From contig DHHB01000082.1 in the NCBI GenBank assembly GCA_002403075.1, forward strand, positions 1 to 64,000: a stretch of DNA of 64,000 nucleotides. The letters run 5' to 3'. Of the stretch, positions 25,422 through 34,068 are shown piece after piece; the first letter of the stretch is position 1, and every line of letters starts with the position of its first letter. This DNA comes from a bacterium UBP1_UBA4783. Its GTDB lineage: Bacteria; Krumholzibacteriota; Krumholzibacteriia; Krumholzibacteriales; Krumholzibacteriaceae. Under the pieces are notes generated by a model, which saw only the letters and a program-made list of their open reading frames with translations, made no database searches and was not told the DNA's origin. The position numbers and the translations under genes were made by a program.

Positions 25422-27284
25422 ATGATAAAAACGAAGTTCGATAGAATCGACGTCGGCATCCCCGGGATCGCCGCGTTCCGCATCGAGGGCAAGCTCGGAT
25501 TTCACGAGAACTCCAAGATCCAGCGGCTCGTCGAGGAATGCGTCAAACGCGAGTTCCGCGCGGTGATCGTCGATTTCTCCGAGCTTGCGTCGCTCGGGGG
25601 CGGAGTGGCGAAGATCTTCCGCGATTTCAGCGAGACGATCGCCTCTCGCGGAGGCCGCGTCAACTTCGTCGTCACGAACGACATCATCGCGCAGTTTCTG
25701 CAGGACGGGACGACGCCGGTGCTCATCTACCGGTCGTTCGCCGAGGCGATAGCCGCGGCGAACGCCGCCGCGCCGCCGCGGGAGATGTCGGCGTCCGCCG
25801 CCGAGCGACCCGTCCCGTGCGATGCGAGCATCGCGGCCGGCGGGCCGGACAGAGGCGTGATCTGCATGCCCTACGAGACGCCGAACGCGGCCGCCTCGCC
25901 GGCGGACGGGGACGCCGGGCCCGCCGGAGGGACCGGCGCGACCGAATCCGGCGCCGAAAGCCCGCTCCAACCAGCGGACGCCGTCGACGCGAACGTCGAA
26001 AAACCGCGCGAGGGAACCTTTTCCGCGTCCGCGGGGGAGGGCGACGGAGACGCGGCCGGCATCATCAGCGAGATTTTCGGCGGCGCGGGCGGAGAGTCCG
26101 GGCCGGCGTCTTCGCGCGCGAACGCGAACGGCGCGCGGACGACGACGGACCGCGCGGAATCGACCGGAGCCGCGGAAGATCTCAATCGCCGGCTCAAACG
26201 CCGCATACTGGAGCTCAGGACGCTCTTTTCGATAAGCTCCGATTTCAACGGGATCAGGGACCGCAAGAAGCTGCTCGACATATTTCTCCTCACTTCGATC
26301 GCCGAGGGAGGGGTCGAATCCGCGGCGTTTCTCGAGCATCAAGGAACGCGATTCAAACCCATCATGTCGAAGGGCGTCGAGGCGGAGGCGCTCGCGCGCC
26401 TCGAGCTGCCGGCGGGCGCCTGCGCGGTGACCGCGGGGGAGACCAACGTCATTCCCATCGACGTCTTTCCGCTCGAGCCGAGTTGGAGAAACACGGTCAA
26501 GGCGGAGGGTATGGAGTACGCGTGCCCGTTCCGAACGAAGGACGGGCTGGCGGGAATCGTCCTCCTCGGAAGGCGGATCGCCGGCCGCGGCATGAAGCAG
26601 GAGGATTTCGAATTCCTCCGCATCCTGCTGAACATCGCGCAGGGCGCGTACGACAACGCGCTCATGTTCGAGCGCGAGCACGAGCGCACGCTCGGCATCG
26701 TGAAAACGCTCATATCGATCATCGAGGACAACACGCTCCTCAAGGGCACCTCGGAGCTCGTGTCGCGCTACGTCGGCATGACGGCGAAGAGCATGGATTA
26801 CCCCGAGGAGCATTTCAAGGATCTCATCTACGGGACCGTGCTCCGCGACATGGGCATGGTCAGGGTGAGCGATCTCATTCTTCGCAGCCCCCGCGATCTC
26901 AGCAAGGAAGAATGGGAGATCATCAAGCGGCATCCGGAGGACGGGGGCGAAATGCTCGATCGCATGAAGTTCGGCGATCACGTCGTCAATATCGTCCGCA
27001 CCCACCACGAGCGGTTCAACGGCGAGGGATATCCGTACGCGCTCCGCGGCAAGGAGATCCCGCTCGGCTCCCGGATCATTTCGGTCGTCGAGAGCTACGC
27101 GGCGATGATACACGAACGCCCGACGCGTCCCGCCCTCTCGGAGCGCGAGGCGCTCGACACCCTGAAGGAGAATTACGGGCTCCGCTACGATCGCGAGATC
27201 GTCATGCAATTCTCCCGCATCATGGAGAAGGAGATCGCCCAGTCGATCCAACCGGGAGCGGCGGCGGTAATGCAAGGAAGGTGA
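25422..27284 (+). CDS. STAS-GAF-HD protein with degenerate STAS and HD-GYP sites
   Basis: 620 residues. Domain order: STAS (~8-108), disordered linker (~110-245), short coiled coil and GAF (~248-425), HD-GYP-like (~430-605). The STAS loop that normally holds the phosphorylatable Ser (DSSG) reads LGGG (58-61). In the HD domain the metal motif HDxGK reads RDMGM (475-479) and the leading GH pair is missing, while the GYP-like part (HHERFNGEGYP) is kept. Catalysis is therefore unlikely; binding of c-di-GMP or a partner is possible. From the coiled coil onward it is similar to the next protein (LKRRILELRTLFSIS against LKKRVLDMRTLFGLS), so the two arose by duplication with different N-terminal modules. 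Confidence 0.75.
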   Translation: MIKTKFDRIDVGIPGIAAFRIEGKLGFHENSKIQRLVEECVKREFRAVIVDFSELASLGGGVAKIFRDFSETIASRGGRVNFVVTNDIIAQFLQDGTTPVLIYRSFAEAIAAANAAAPPREMSASAAERPVPCDASIAAGGPDRGVICMPYETPNAAASPADGDAGPAGGTGATESGAESPLQPADAVDANVEKPREGTFSASAGEGDGDAAGIISEIFGGAGGESGPASSRANANGARTTTDRAESTGAAEDLNRRLKRRILELRTLFSISSDFNGIRDRKKLLDIFLLTSIAEGGVESAAFLEHQGTRFKPIMSKGVEAEALARLELPAGACAVTAGETNVIPIDVFPLEPSWRNTVKAEGMEYACPFRTKDGLAGIVLLGRRIAGRGMKQEDFEFLRILLNIAQGAYDNALMFEREHERTLGIVKTLISIIEDNTLLKGTSELVSRYVGMTAKSMDYPEEHFKDLIYGTVLRDMGMVRVSDLILRSPRDLSKEEWEIIKRHPEDGGEMLDRMKFGDHVVNIVRTHHERFNGEGYPYALRGKEIPLGSRIISVVESYAAMIHERPTRPALSEREALDTLKENYGLRYDREIVMQFSRIMEKEIAQSIQPGAAAVMQGR

Positions 27285-27287
27285 ACG

Positions 27288-28826
27288 TTGAGCGGCAACA
27301 TATTGCTCGTCGATGACGATCCGAACGTGGTGGAGATACTCTCGGAGTCTCTCAGGAACAAGGGGTATTCGACGGTATCCGCGTTCGACGGGGAGGAGGC
27401 CCTCCGCGCGTACGACGAACACCGTCCCGATCTCGTCGTCCTCGACGTCGTGCTGCCGAAAAAGGACGGGTTCGCGGTGTGCGACGAGATTCGCGCTCGC
27501 GACATCCATCACGACGTTCCCGTGATCATGGTTTCGGCGAACGCCATCAACGACTCGATGGTGCGCGGGCTCCGGTCCGGCGCGCAGGATTACATAAAGA
27601 AGCCGTTTTCGGTCAAGGAGATCGTCGCGAAGATCGACAACCAGCTTTCGCAGGCGCAGCGCCGGCGGGACCTCCGCGAGCAGAAACTCCAGCTCGAGGA
27701 CGAGATCGAGCGCGGCCAGGCAGATTACAGCAGGATCAACCGCGAGCTCAAGAAACGCGTTCTCGACATGCGGACGCTCTTCGGGCTCAGCCAGGATCTC
27801 AACCGGCTCCGCGATCCCGAGGAGCTCGTCCGCGTGTTCTGCCTCACGCTCGTCGGCCAGCTCGGCGTCGGGGCCACGGCGCTTTTCTACGCCTTCGACG
27901 ACGTCGACGATTTCCTCTCCTACGCCGGGGGGAGCGGCATATCGGACGGCGTGCTCCGGTCGGTGAGGCTTTCGCGCGAGATCGGCCTCTCGACGCACCT
28001 TCTCGCGAAGCAGAACGTCGCGCGGCTCACGGACGACGATCTGCCGGAAAACGCGAAGCGCGAGGCCGATTTCCTCGTGCGCTTCGGATTCGACTACGCG
28101 TATCCGCTCGTCGTAAAGTCGCGGCTCATCGGCATCGTGCTCATCGGGCAGAAGGTCAACCGCCAGGAATACGGCGCCGGGGAGATAGAGCTTTTCAAGT
28201 CGATCTGCACGTCGGCGGCCACGGGCCTCGAGAACGGGCGCCTGTACGCCGAGCTCCAGTCGACCTATCTCTCGACGATCAAGGTCCTCGTATCGACGAT
28301 CGAGGCGAAGGACGCGTATACGCGCGGCCACACCGACCGTGTCGCGGAGTACGCGCGAATGATCGCCGAGGAGATGAAACTGACGAAGCGGGAAGTCGAG
28401 ATCGTGAGCTTCGGTGCGGCGCTCCACGATATCGGCAAGCTCGGCGTGTACGAGAACATCCTCAACAAGCCCGGAGAGCTCACCGAACAGGAGTGGGAGA
28501 TCGTCCGCAGCCACCCCGAGGTGGGGGCGAACATCATCCGGAACATGAAATTCCTCGAATCCGCCTGCGATCTTGTCCGGCATCACCACGAGCGGCTCGA
28601 CGGCAAGGGATACCCCGACGGTCTTCGCGGCCAGCAGATATCCGTCGGGGCGCGCATCGTCGCCGTCGCGGACAGTTTCGACGCCATGACGAGCGATCGG
28701 CCGTACCGCCGCGCTTTCTCGGTCGAAGAAAGCATCGCGCAGCTCAGGTCGCAGGGGGACAAGTTCGATCAGGAGATCGTGGCGTACATGGAGACGCTCG
28801 TCCGCAGCGGCCGCCTCAAACGGTAA
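27288..28826 (+). CDS. response regulator with GAF and intact HD-GYP phosphodiesterase domain
   Basis: 512 residues from TTG 27288. The AAGGAAGGTG just before it supports this rare start, three bases after the upstream stop. Receiver domain at 1-120: DDD acidic cluster 9-11, phosphoacceptor Asp53, Lys in YIKKPFS. A coiled-coil linker (~125-165), GAF (~165-335) and HD-GYP (~340-505) follow. The HD-GYP has GHTDRV, HDIGK (His380, Asp381), HHHERLDGKGYP (Gly441-Tyr442-Pro443) and DAMTSDRPYR, all the catalytic parts for c-di-GMP hydrolysis. It is the only member of the operon with an evidently active catalytic site. The kinase that phosphorylates Asp53 is not obvious, since the CheA-like protein lacks its His. 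Confidence 0.93.
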   Translation: MSGNILLVDDDPNVVEILSESLRNKGYSTVSAFDGEEALRAYDEHRPDLVVLDVVLPKKDGFAVCDEIRARDIHHDVPVIMVSANAINDSMVRGLRSGAQDYIKKPFSVKEIVAKIDNQLSQAQRRRDLREQKLQLEDEIERGQADYSRINRELKKRVLDMRTLFGLSQDLNRLRDPEELVRVFCLTLVGQLGVGATALFYAFDDVDDFLSYAGGSGISDGVLRSVRLSREIGLSTHLLAKQNVARLTDDDLPENAKREADFLVRFGFDYAYPLVVKSRLIGIVLIGQKVNRQEYGAGEIELFKSICTSAATGLENGRLYAELQSTYLSTIKVLVSTIEAKDAYTRGHTDRVAEYARMIAEEMKLTKREVEIVSFGAALHDIGKLGVYENILNKPGELTEQEWEIVRSHPEVGANIIRNMKFLESACDLVRHHHERLDGKGYPDGLRGQQISVGARIVAVADSFDAMTSDRPYRRAFSVEESIAQLRSQGDKFDQEIVAYMETLVRSGRLKR

Positions 28827-28861
28827 CGCCGGTTCCTTTCCACGAAATCGCGGATCCATCG

Positions 28862-28890
28862 AACGGAAGGCGTTGCGCGCCTTCCGTTTT
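28862..28890 (+). terminator. intrinsic terminator of the signalling operon
   Basis: An 11-base-pair stem (AACGGAAGGCG with CGCCTTCCGTT, arms 28862-28872 and 28878-28888), a TTGCG loop and a T run. It closes the operon that begins at 21555. Confidence 0.85.
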
Positions 28891-29224
28891 CATATATGCC
28901 CGCGCTTCGCGGGGCCGGGCGCGTCGCCCCGCGCGGCAAACGAGCTTGACGGCTCCTTCTCGACCCGCCGGCGCCGGCTCCTCGCGCGGTGCCCCGCAAC
29001 TCGTTCCACCACAACGCGATAAGACGGTTTTCCGAGACGCCGCCGCGCCGGGCACGCCGATTGCCGTGGACCTCGGCATGCGTTTCGCGGACGGACATGC
29101 GGGGCGCCGGGCGCGGAGGCGGACGGAGGGGCGGATGGGAGCGCCGGCGTCCCGCGCGTTCGCGGGCGGCTGTGTCTTCGCGGCGGGAACAGCGAGGGGG
29201 AGGGCCGGTGCGGAGCTTCGGGGA
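28891..29224. other. GC-rich intergenic stretch with no gene recognised
   Basis: About 330 bases between the operon terminator and the 3' end of cdaA. Open frames here have no recognisable protein features, and I see no RNA gene, repeat or further terminator. Confidence 0.5.
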
Positions 29225-30004
29225 TCAGGTCGCGGCTGCGGCTGCGTCCTCGGCCTTGATGCCGATCATGCCGACGAGATCGTTTCGGAGCGTATTGATG
29301 TCGAGCTTGCGCTTCAGCTTGCCGCCGGAGGCGAGGGAGATCGTCCGCGTCTCCTCGCTCACGATGATGACGACGGCGTCCGTCTCCTCCGAGAGCCCGA
29401 GGCCCGCGCGGTGCCTCGTGCCGAGGGATTTGGCGAGACGGGGGTTTTGGGACAGGGGCAGGATGCAGCCGGCTGCGACGATACGGTTCTTCTCGATGAT
29501 GACGGCGCCGTCGTGAAGCGGGCTCGACGGCGTGAACACCGTCACGAGAAGCTCGGCGGTGACGCGGGCGTCGATCGGAGTGCCGGTTTCGATGTAGTTG
29601 CGCAGCCCGACGTCCTTCTCGAGCACTACGATGGCGCCGATGCCGCTCTGCGTGAGAAGGTGGCAGGCCTTCACGATCTCGCTCACGGTCCCCGTTTCCT
29701 CGACCTTGATGAAGTAGCCGAGGATCCGGTTCTGCCCGAGCAGCGAGAGCGCCCGGCGCAGCTCCGGCTGGAACAGGATCACGAAGGCTACGACCCAGAC
29801 GGTCTTGAGGCTCGAGAGGATCCAGTTGAGCGCGTTCATGTCGAGCCAGCGCGCTATGAATGAGAGGGTGATGAGGAGGAAGAGCCCCACGAACATCTGC
29901 GCCGATCTCGTTCCGCGAACGAGGAGAAAGAGGCGGTAGAAGAGGAACGCAACGATGAGTATGTCGAGTATGTCGATCGTCAGATTGAGCTGGAAGAAGC
30001 TCAT
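29225..30004 (-). CDS. cdaA: diadenylate cyclase CdaA
   Basis: 259 residues from ATG 30004, with GGAGAG six bases upstream. It overlaps the folP stop by four bases (ATGA). Three N-terminal membrane helices are followed by the DAC domain: LHDGAVII holds the DGA motif and GTRHRAGLG the RHR motif for two-ATP condensation to c-di-AMP. It acts at the inner face of the membrane. In many bacteria c-di-AMP controls potassium and osmolyte transport. The gene is last in the ftsH-folP-cdaA operon. Confidence 0.96.
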   Translation of the reverse strand: MSFFQLNLTIDILDILIVAFLFYRLFLLVRGTRSAQMFVGLFLLITLSFIARWLDMNALNWILSSLKTVWVVAFVILFQPELRRALSLLGQNRILGYFIKVEETGTVSEIVKACHLLTQSGIGAIVVLEKDVGLRNYIETGTPIDARVTAELLVTVFTPSSPLHDGAVIIEKNRIVAAGCILPLSQNPRLAKSLGTRHRAGLGLSEETDAVVIIVSEETRTISLASGGKLKRKLDINTLRNDLVGMIGIKAEDAAAAAT

Positions 30005-31224
30005 CGAGGGCTCTCCGTTCGTTCGATCGCCCGCCGGACCTTGATATAATCGGCCGTTTCGCGCACGTCGTGGACGCGGACGAGGCCGACTCCCGCCTCG
30101 CAGCACCTCCCGAGCGCCGCGAGCCCGCCCGCGAGACGATCCGCCGCTCCGCGCCCCGTGACGCCCCCGATGAAGGTCTTCCGCGAAAAGCCGACCATGA
30201 CGGGAAACCCGAGGCCCCGCAGGTCGCCGATTTCGGCGAGCAGCGCGAGGTTGTGCTCCAATCTTTTCCCGAAACCTATCCCCGGGTCAACGATAATCGA
30301 TTCCGGCTTCACGCCCGAGGCGACGAGCTCGGCGGTCCTCGAGCCGAGCCACGCGAGGATCTCGCCCGTTACGTCGTCGTAGCGGGGATCGATCTGCATC
30401 GTTTCGGGCGTTCCCAGCATGTGCATGACGACGACGGCGGCGCCCCGTGTGGACGCGAGACCCGCCATCGCCGGATCGCCGGCGAGCCCCGTGACGTCGT
30501 TGATGATCGACGCTCCGAGATCGAGCGCGACGCGCGCGACCTCGCTCCGGCGCGTATCGATCGAGAGGGGCACGGGAAGCCGCCCGGCGAGCCGCTCGAG
30601 CACCGGCTTCACGCGGGCGATCTCCTCCTCGACCGAAACGGGGGCCGCCCCCGGCCGCGTCGATTCACCGCCGACGTCGACGACGCCCGCCCCTTCCTCG
30701 GCCATGGCGAGGGCCCGCTCCGCCGCGCGGCCGGGGTCCAGGTACGATCCGCCGTCGCTGAAGCTGTCGGGCGTGACGTTGAGGACGCCCATCACGACCG
30801 GGCCCGCCGAGAGATCGAGCTCTCCTTCGGGAAGTCGCACCGGCCGGGGCGGCGTAAACGACGCGGCGGCGAGACGCTCGACGGCCTCGCCGAGCTCGGG
30901 GAGGCCGAACGGCTGCCGGGAGAGCTTCGCCGGCAGCTGGGCGAGGCGGTTCCGGTCCGCGACGATGTAGACGGTCGAGCGCTCGGGTCCGCCGGTGATC
31001 GCGGCGCGGTGGACCGCGGCGTCGGCTCCGAGCGAAAGGAGCTGCTGTTTCATGATGTTCGCGGCGGGAGCCGGCACACCGTCCACCCGCACCACGACGA
31101 TCTCCGTCTTGCCGGCGATGACGTCGATGCCGTACGGGTCGACGCCGGCTTCCGCGAAGTAGCGCTCGACGGTTCCCCGGTCGCGCGCGGTGATGAGTCG
31201 GAGGGGATAGCGCATGGACTGCAT
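30001..31224 (-). CDS. folP: dihydropteroate synthase
   Basis: 407 residues, about 130 longer than E. coli FolP. The catalytic barrel starts near residue 140 with MGVLNVTPDSFSDGG, then DVGGESTRPG, SIDTRRSEV, INDVTG, VVVMHMLGTP, DPGIGFGK, GFSRKTFI and RVHDV. It condenses p-aminobenzoate with dihydropterin pyrophosphate. The N-terminal ~140 residues form a separate alpha/beta domain, seen in the long FolP of several phyla, of unknown role. ATG 31224 or ATG 31215 could be the start. The gene lies 43 bases after ftsH. Confidence 0.95.
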   Translation of the reverse strand: MQSMRYPLRLITARDRGTVERYFAEAGVDPYGIDVIAGKTEIVVVRVDGVPAPAANIMKQQLLSLGADAAVHRAAITGGPERSTVYIVADRNRLAQLPAKLSRQPFGLPELGEAVERLAAASFTPPRPVRLPEGELDLSAGPVVMGVLNVTPDSFSDGGSYLDPGRAAERALAMAEEGAGVVDVGGESTRPGAAPVSVEEEIARVKPVLERLAGRLPVPLSIDTRRSEVARVALDLGASIINDVTGLAGDPAMAGLASTRGAAVVVMHMLGTPETMQIDPRYDDVTGEILAWLGSRTAELVASGVKPESIIVDPGIGFGKRLEHNLALLAEIGDLRGLGFPVMVGFSRKTFIGGVTGRGAADRLAGGLAALGRCCEAGVGLVRVHDVRETADYIKVRRAIERTESPR

Positions 31225-31267
31225 CGTTCCGGTTATGCGTTCGGTTCGGAGCGCGCCGGGGCGGGCG

Positions 31268-33262
31268 TCACCCGGCGACGTTCTTCGAGCCGTCGTCCGG
31301 CGGCGGCGCGTCGCCGTTGACGTCGGTGACGCGTTTCTGCGGCGGCAGGGCTCCCTCGCTGAGGAGGATGCGGATCTCGTCGCCGTCGAGGGTCTCGCGC
31401 TCGAGAAGCGCCTTGGCGACCGTGTGGAGATCGTCGATGTGCTCGGTGAGGATCGTGCGCGCGCGCTCGTAACATTCCTTTATGATCCGGCGCACTTCGT
31501 CGTCGATCTCGCGCGAGGTCTGCTCGCTGAAATCGCGCCTGACGGCGATCTCCTTTCCGAGAAACACCTGCTCCTCGTGGTCGCCGTACGAGATCGGGCC
31601 CATCCGCTCGCTCATGCCCCAGTTCATGACCATGCTGCGCACGCGCGCCGAGGAATGTTTGATGTCCCCGTAGGCGCCGGTGCTGACGAGGTTGAAGATG
31701 ATCTCCTCGGCGACGCGGCCGCCGAGCGACATCGTCACCTCGTCGATGAGGTATTCCCGCGAGAGGTAGTTCCGGTCGTCGGCGGGGAGGAACCACGTTC
31801 CGCCGCCCGTCCGTCCGCGCGGGATGATGGTGACCTTGTGAAGCGGATCGGCGTGCTTGAGATAGAGGCTCACCACGGCGTGGCCGGCCTCGTGGTACGC
31901 GCCCATGCGCTTCTCGTCTTCCTTGATGATGCGGCTCTTCCGCTCGGGGCCGAGGATGACCTTGTCCTTTGCCTCGTCGAAATCCTCCATGAGGACCTTG
32001 TCGCGGTTGAGGCGCGCGGCCAGCAGCGCCGCCTCGTTGACCGTGTTCGCGATGTCCGCGCCGGAGAAACCCGGCGTCCCGCGGGCGAGCGTCTCGAGAT
32101 CGACGTCCGCGGCGAGGGGCACCTTCCGCGTGTGCACCTTGAAGATGCCGAGGCGTCCGCGCAGGTCGGGCATGTCGACGACGATCCGCCGGTCGAAACG
32201 ACCGGGCCGCAGAAGAGCCGGATCGAGCACGTCGGGCCTGTTCGTGGCGGCGAGCAGGATCACGCCCTCGTTCGTCTCGAAGCCGTCCATTTCGACGAGG
32301 AGCTGGTTCAGCGTCTGCTCGCGCTCGTCGTGCCCCCCCCCGAGCCCCGCTCCGCGGTGCCTTCCGACGGCGTCGAGCTCGTCGATGAAGAGGATGCAGG
32401 GCGCATGTTTCTTCCCCTTGTCGAAGAGATCGCGGACGCGGCTCGCGCCGACGCCGACGAACATCTCGACGAAATCCGATCCGCTCATGCTGAAGAACGG
32501 CACGCCCGCCTCGCCCGCGACCGCCTTCGCGAGGAGCGTCTTGCCCGTGCCCGGAGGCCCGAGAAGAATGACCCCCTTCGGGATCCGTCCGCCGAGCCGC
32601 TGGAACTTCTTGGGCTCGCGGAGAAACTCGATGATCTCTCCGAGCTCCTCCTTGGCCTCGTCCGCGCCCGCGACGTCGGCGAACGTGACGCGGGGGAGGC
32701 TGCCGTCGATCATCTTCGCCTTGCTCTTGCCGAAGCTGAACGCCTTGTTTCCGCCCGCCTGCATCTGGCGCATGAGGATGATCCAGAGAAAGACGAGCGC
32801 GAGTATGGGAAGCGCGGTCGCGAGGGCCTTCATCCAGAAGCCGCCGCCCGGGAACTCCGCTTCGATCTGCGCGTCGGGGTTCTTCGCCCAGATCGCGGTC
32901 GGCAGATCCTTGTCCTCGGCCGGCAGGATGACGCGGAAGCTCGAAATCACCGCCTCGTTGTTCCCCATCGGAAGGGTGATTTCCGTCGCGAGCTTGCCGC
33001 GGACTTCGAGCCCCTTGATCTTGATCCGCGCCACGTTCCCCTTCTCGATCTGCCGCATGAACTGCGTGTACGTGAGCGTCCACTCGCGTTCCTTGTTCGA
33101 GTTGAAGAGGAGGAACGCCATGAACGTGATGATGATCAGCATGATCCAGAGGGCCATGGAGCGCGATTGGCGCTGCGGTCCGGGCAGGGGAACCCCCGGC
33201 GGCCACTTCTTCGGGGTCGGCGGTTCCCGGCGGGGTTTGCTCGTTTTGGGATCGTCCGTCAT
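31268..33262 (-). CDS. ftsH: ATP-dependent zinc metalloprotease FtsH
   Basis: 664 residues, complete. An N-terminal Pro-rich cytoplasmic tail leads into membrane helix 1 (~38-54), a periplasmic domain, and helix 2 (~145-165). The AAA+ module has Walker A GPPGTGKT, pore FVG, Walker [11 protein letters not shown] and the second region of homology with RPGRFDRR. The peptidase motif HEAGH and the third ligand region follow. FtsH degrades membrane and short-lived cytoplasmic proteins at the inner membrane. AAGGGTG precedes the ATG, and a promoter is visible at 33287-33315. Confidence 0.97.
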   Translation of the reverse strand: MTDDPKTSKPRREPPTPKKWPPGVPLPGPQRQSRSMALWIMLIIITFMAFLLFNSNKEREWTLTYTQFMRQIEKGNVARIKIKGLEVRGKLATEITLPMGNNEAVISSFRVILPAEDKDLPTAIWAKNPDAQIEAEFPGGGFWMKALATALPILALVFLWIILMRQMQAGGNKAFSFGKSKAKMIDGSLPRVTFADVAGADEAKEELGEIIEFLREPKKFQRLGGRIPKGVILLGPPGTGKTLLAKAVAGEAGVPFFSMSGSDFVEMFVGVGASRVRDLFDKGKKHAPCILFIDELDAVGRHRGAGLGGGHDEREQTLNQLLVEMDGFETNEGVILLAATNRPDVLDPALLRPGRFDRRIVVDMPDLRGRLGIFKVHTRKVPLAADVDLETLARGTPGFSGADIANTVNEAALLAARLNRDKVLMEDFDEAKDKVILGPERKSRIIKEDEKRMGAYHEAGHAVVSLYLKHADPLHKVTIIPRGRTGGGTWFLPADDRNYLSREYLIDEVTMSLGGRVAEEIIFNLVSTGAYGDIKHSSARVRSMVMNWGMSERMGPISYGDHEEQVFLGKEIAVRRDFSEQTSREIDDEVRRIIKECYERARTILTEHIDDLHTVAKALLERETLDGDEIRILLSEGALPPQKRVTDVNGDAPPPDDGSKNVAG

Positions 33263-33286
33263 GGCGCACCCTTTTCGCTTCTACAG

Positions 33287-33315
33287 AACATACGTAATGG
33301 AGGCCGATTTGTCCA
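33287..33315 (-). promoter_or_regulatory. promoter of ftsH-folP-cdaA
   Basis: On the minus strand TGGACA (33310-33315) is followed by 17 bases and TATGTT (33287-33292). Transcription would start about 20 bases before the ftsH ATG. It separates the ftsH operon from hpt. Confidence 0.5.
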
Positions 33316-33324
33316 TATCGCGGT

Positions 33325-34014
33325 TCACGATTCGAGGCGGTTCCGGCGGGGGGCGCCTTCGCCTGCCGCTTCCCGCGGACGTGCCGGCGCGGCGAGGCTT
33401 TCGGGCTCCCCGTTCCTCCGCTCCGCCTCCCCGGAGGCGTCCGCGGCCGCCGCCGCGTCCCCGGCGGCGACGGGAACGAGCTCCGCGATGTGGGAGAGGT
33501 TGCGGTAGCGTTCCATGAAGTCGAGCCCGTAACCGACGACGAAGACGTCCGGCACGCGGAAGCCGACGTAGTGGACGTCGACGGCGATCTCCCGGCAGGA
33601 CGGCTTGTCGAGGAGCGCGCAGACGCGCAGGCTCCGCACTTCGCGTCCGTGGAGCAGCTCCTCGAGGACCGAGAGCGTATGGCCCGTGTCGACGATGCCG
33701 TCGATGACGATGACGTCGCGGTCGGCGACGCTTCGCGCCATGTCGTTCAGTATCTCGATCCGCTCGCTCCGCTCGAATCCGGAGCCGTAGCTCCTGACGG
33801 CGATGAAGTCGATTTCATGGGGAATCGTGAGGTGGCGGACGAGATCGGCGAGAAAAATAAAGCCTCCCTTGAGGAGGCTTATGAAAACGGGAGTCCGGCC
33901 CGCGTAGTCCGTCGAGATCTCGCTCGCGAGCTCGCGGACCCGGGTCTCGATCTCATCCCGGGAGATGAGCACTCGTCCGAGATGAACGGGATTTCCGGCG
34001 CCTTCCGATATCAT
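33325..34014 (-). CDS. hpt: hypoxanthine phosphoribosyltransferase with C-terminal tail
   Basis: 229 residues. The core (~1-180) is a type I phosphoribosyltransferase. It has the flexible-loop region RSYGSG, the PRPP motif [13 protein letters not shown], and the purine-binding [13 protein letters not shown]. It salvages hypoxanthine and guanine to IMP and GMP. Two things are odd. The usual Glu-Asp before I(V/I)DTG is Asp-Gly, although the catalytic Asp of VDTG is kept. About 45 residues rich in Ala, Glu and Arg follow the domain. The position between tilS and ftsH is the classical one for hpt. Confidence 0.93.
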   Translation of the reverse strand: MISEGAGNPVHLGRVLISRDEIETRVRELASEISTDYAGRTPVFISLLKGGFIFLADLVRHLTIPHEIDFIAVRSYGSGFERSERIEILNDMARSVADRDVIVIDGIVDTGHTLSVLEELLHGREVRSLRVCALLDKPSCREIAVDVHYVGFRVPDVFVVGYGLDFMERYRNLSHIAELVPVAAGDAAAAADASGEAERRNGEPESLAAPARPREAAGEGAPRRNRLES

Positions 34015-34068
34015 TTCGTTTTCCTGCCCTCATCACGGAAGTGTATCACAGGCGGTCTTCCCGGGGCA

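Noticed and set aside
25416..28859. A 1147-codon minus-strand frame.
   Set aside because: It is antisense to two proteins with STAS, GAF, receiver and HD-GYP motifs, and its translation is charge-biased low-complexity.
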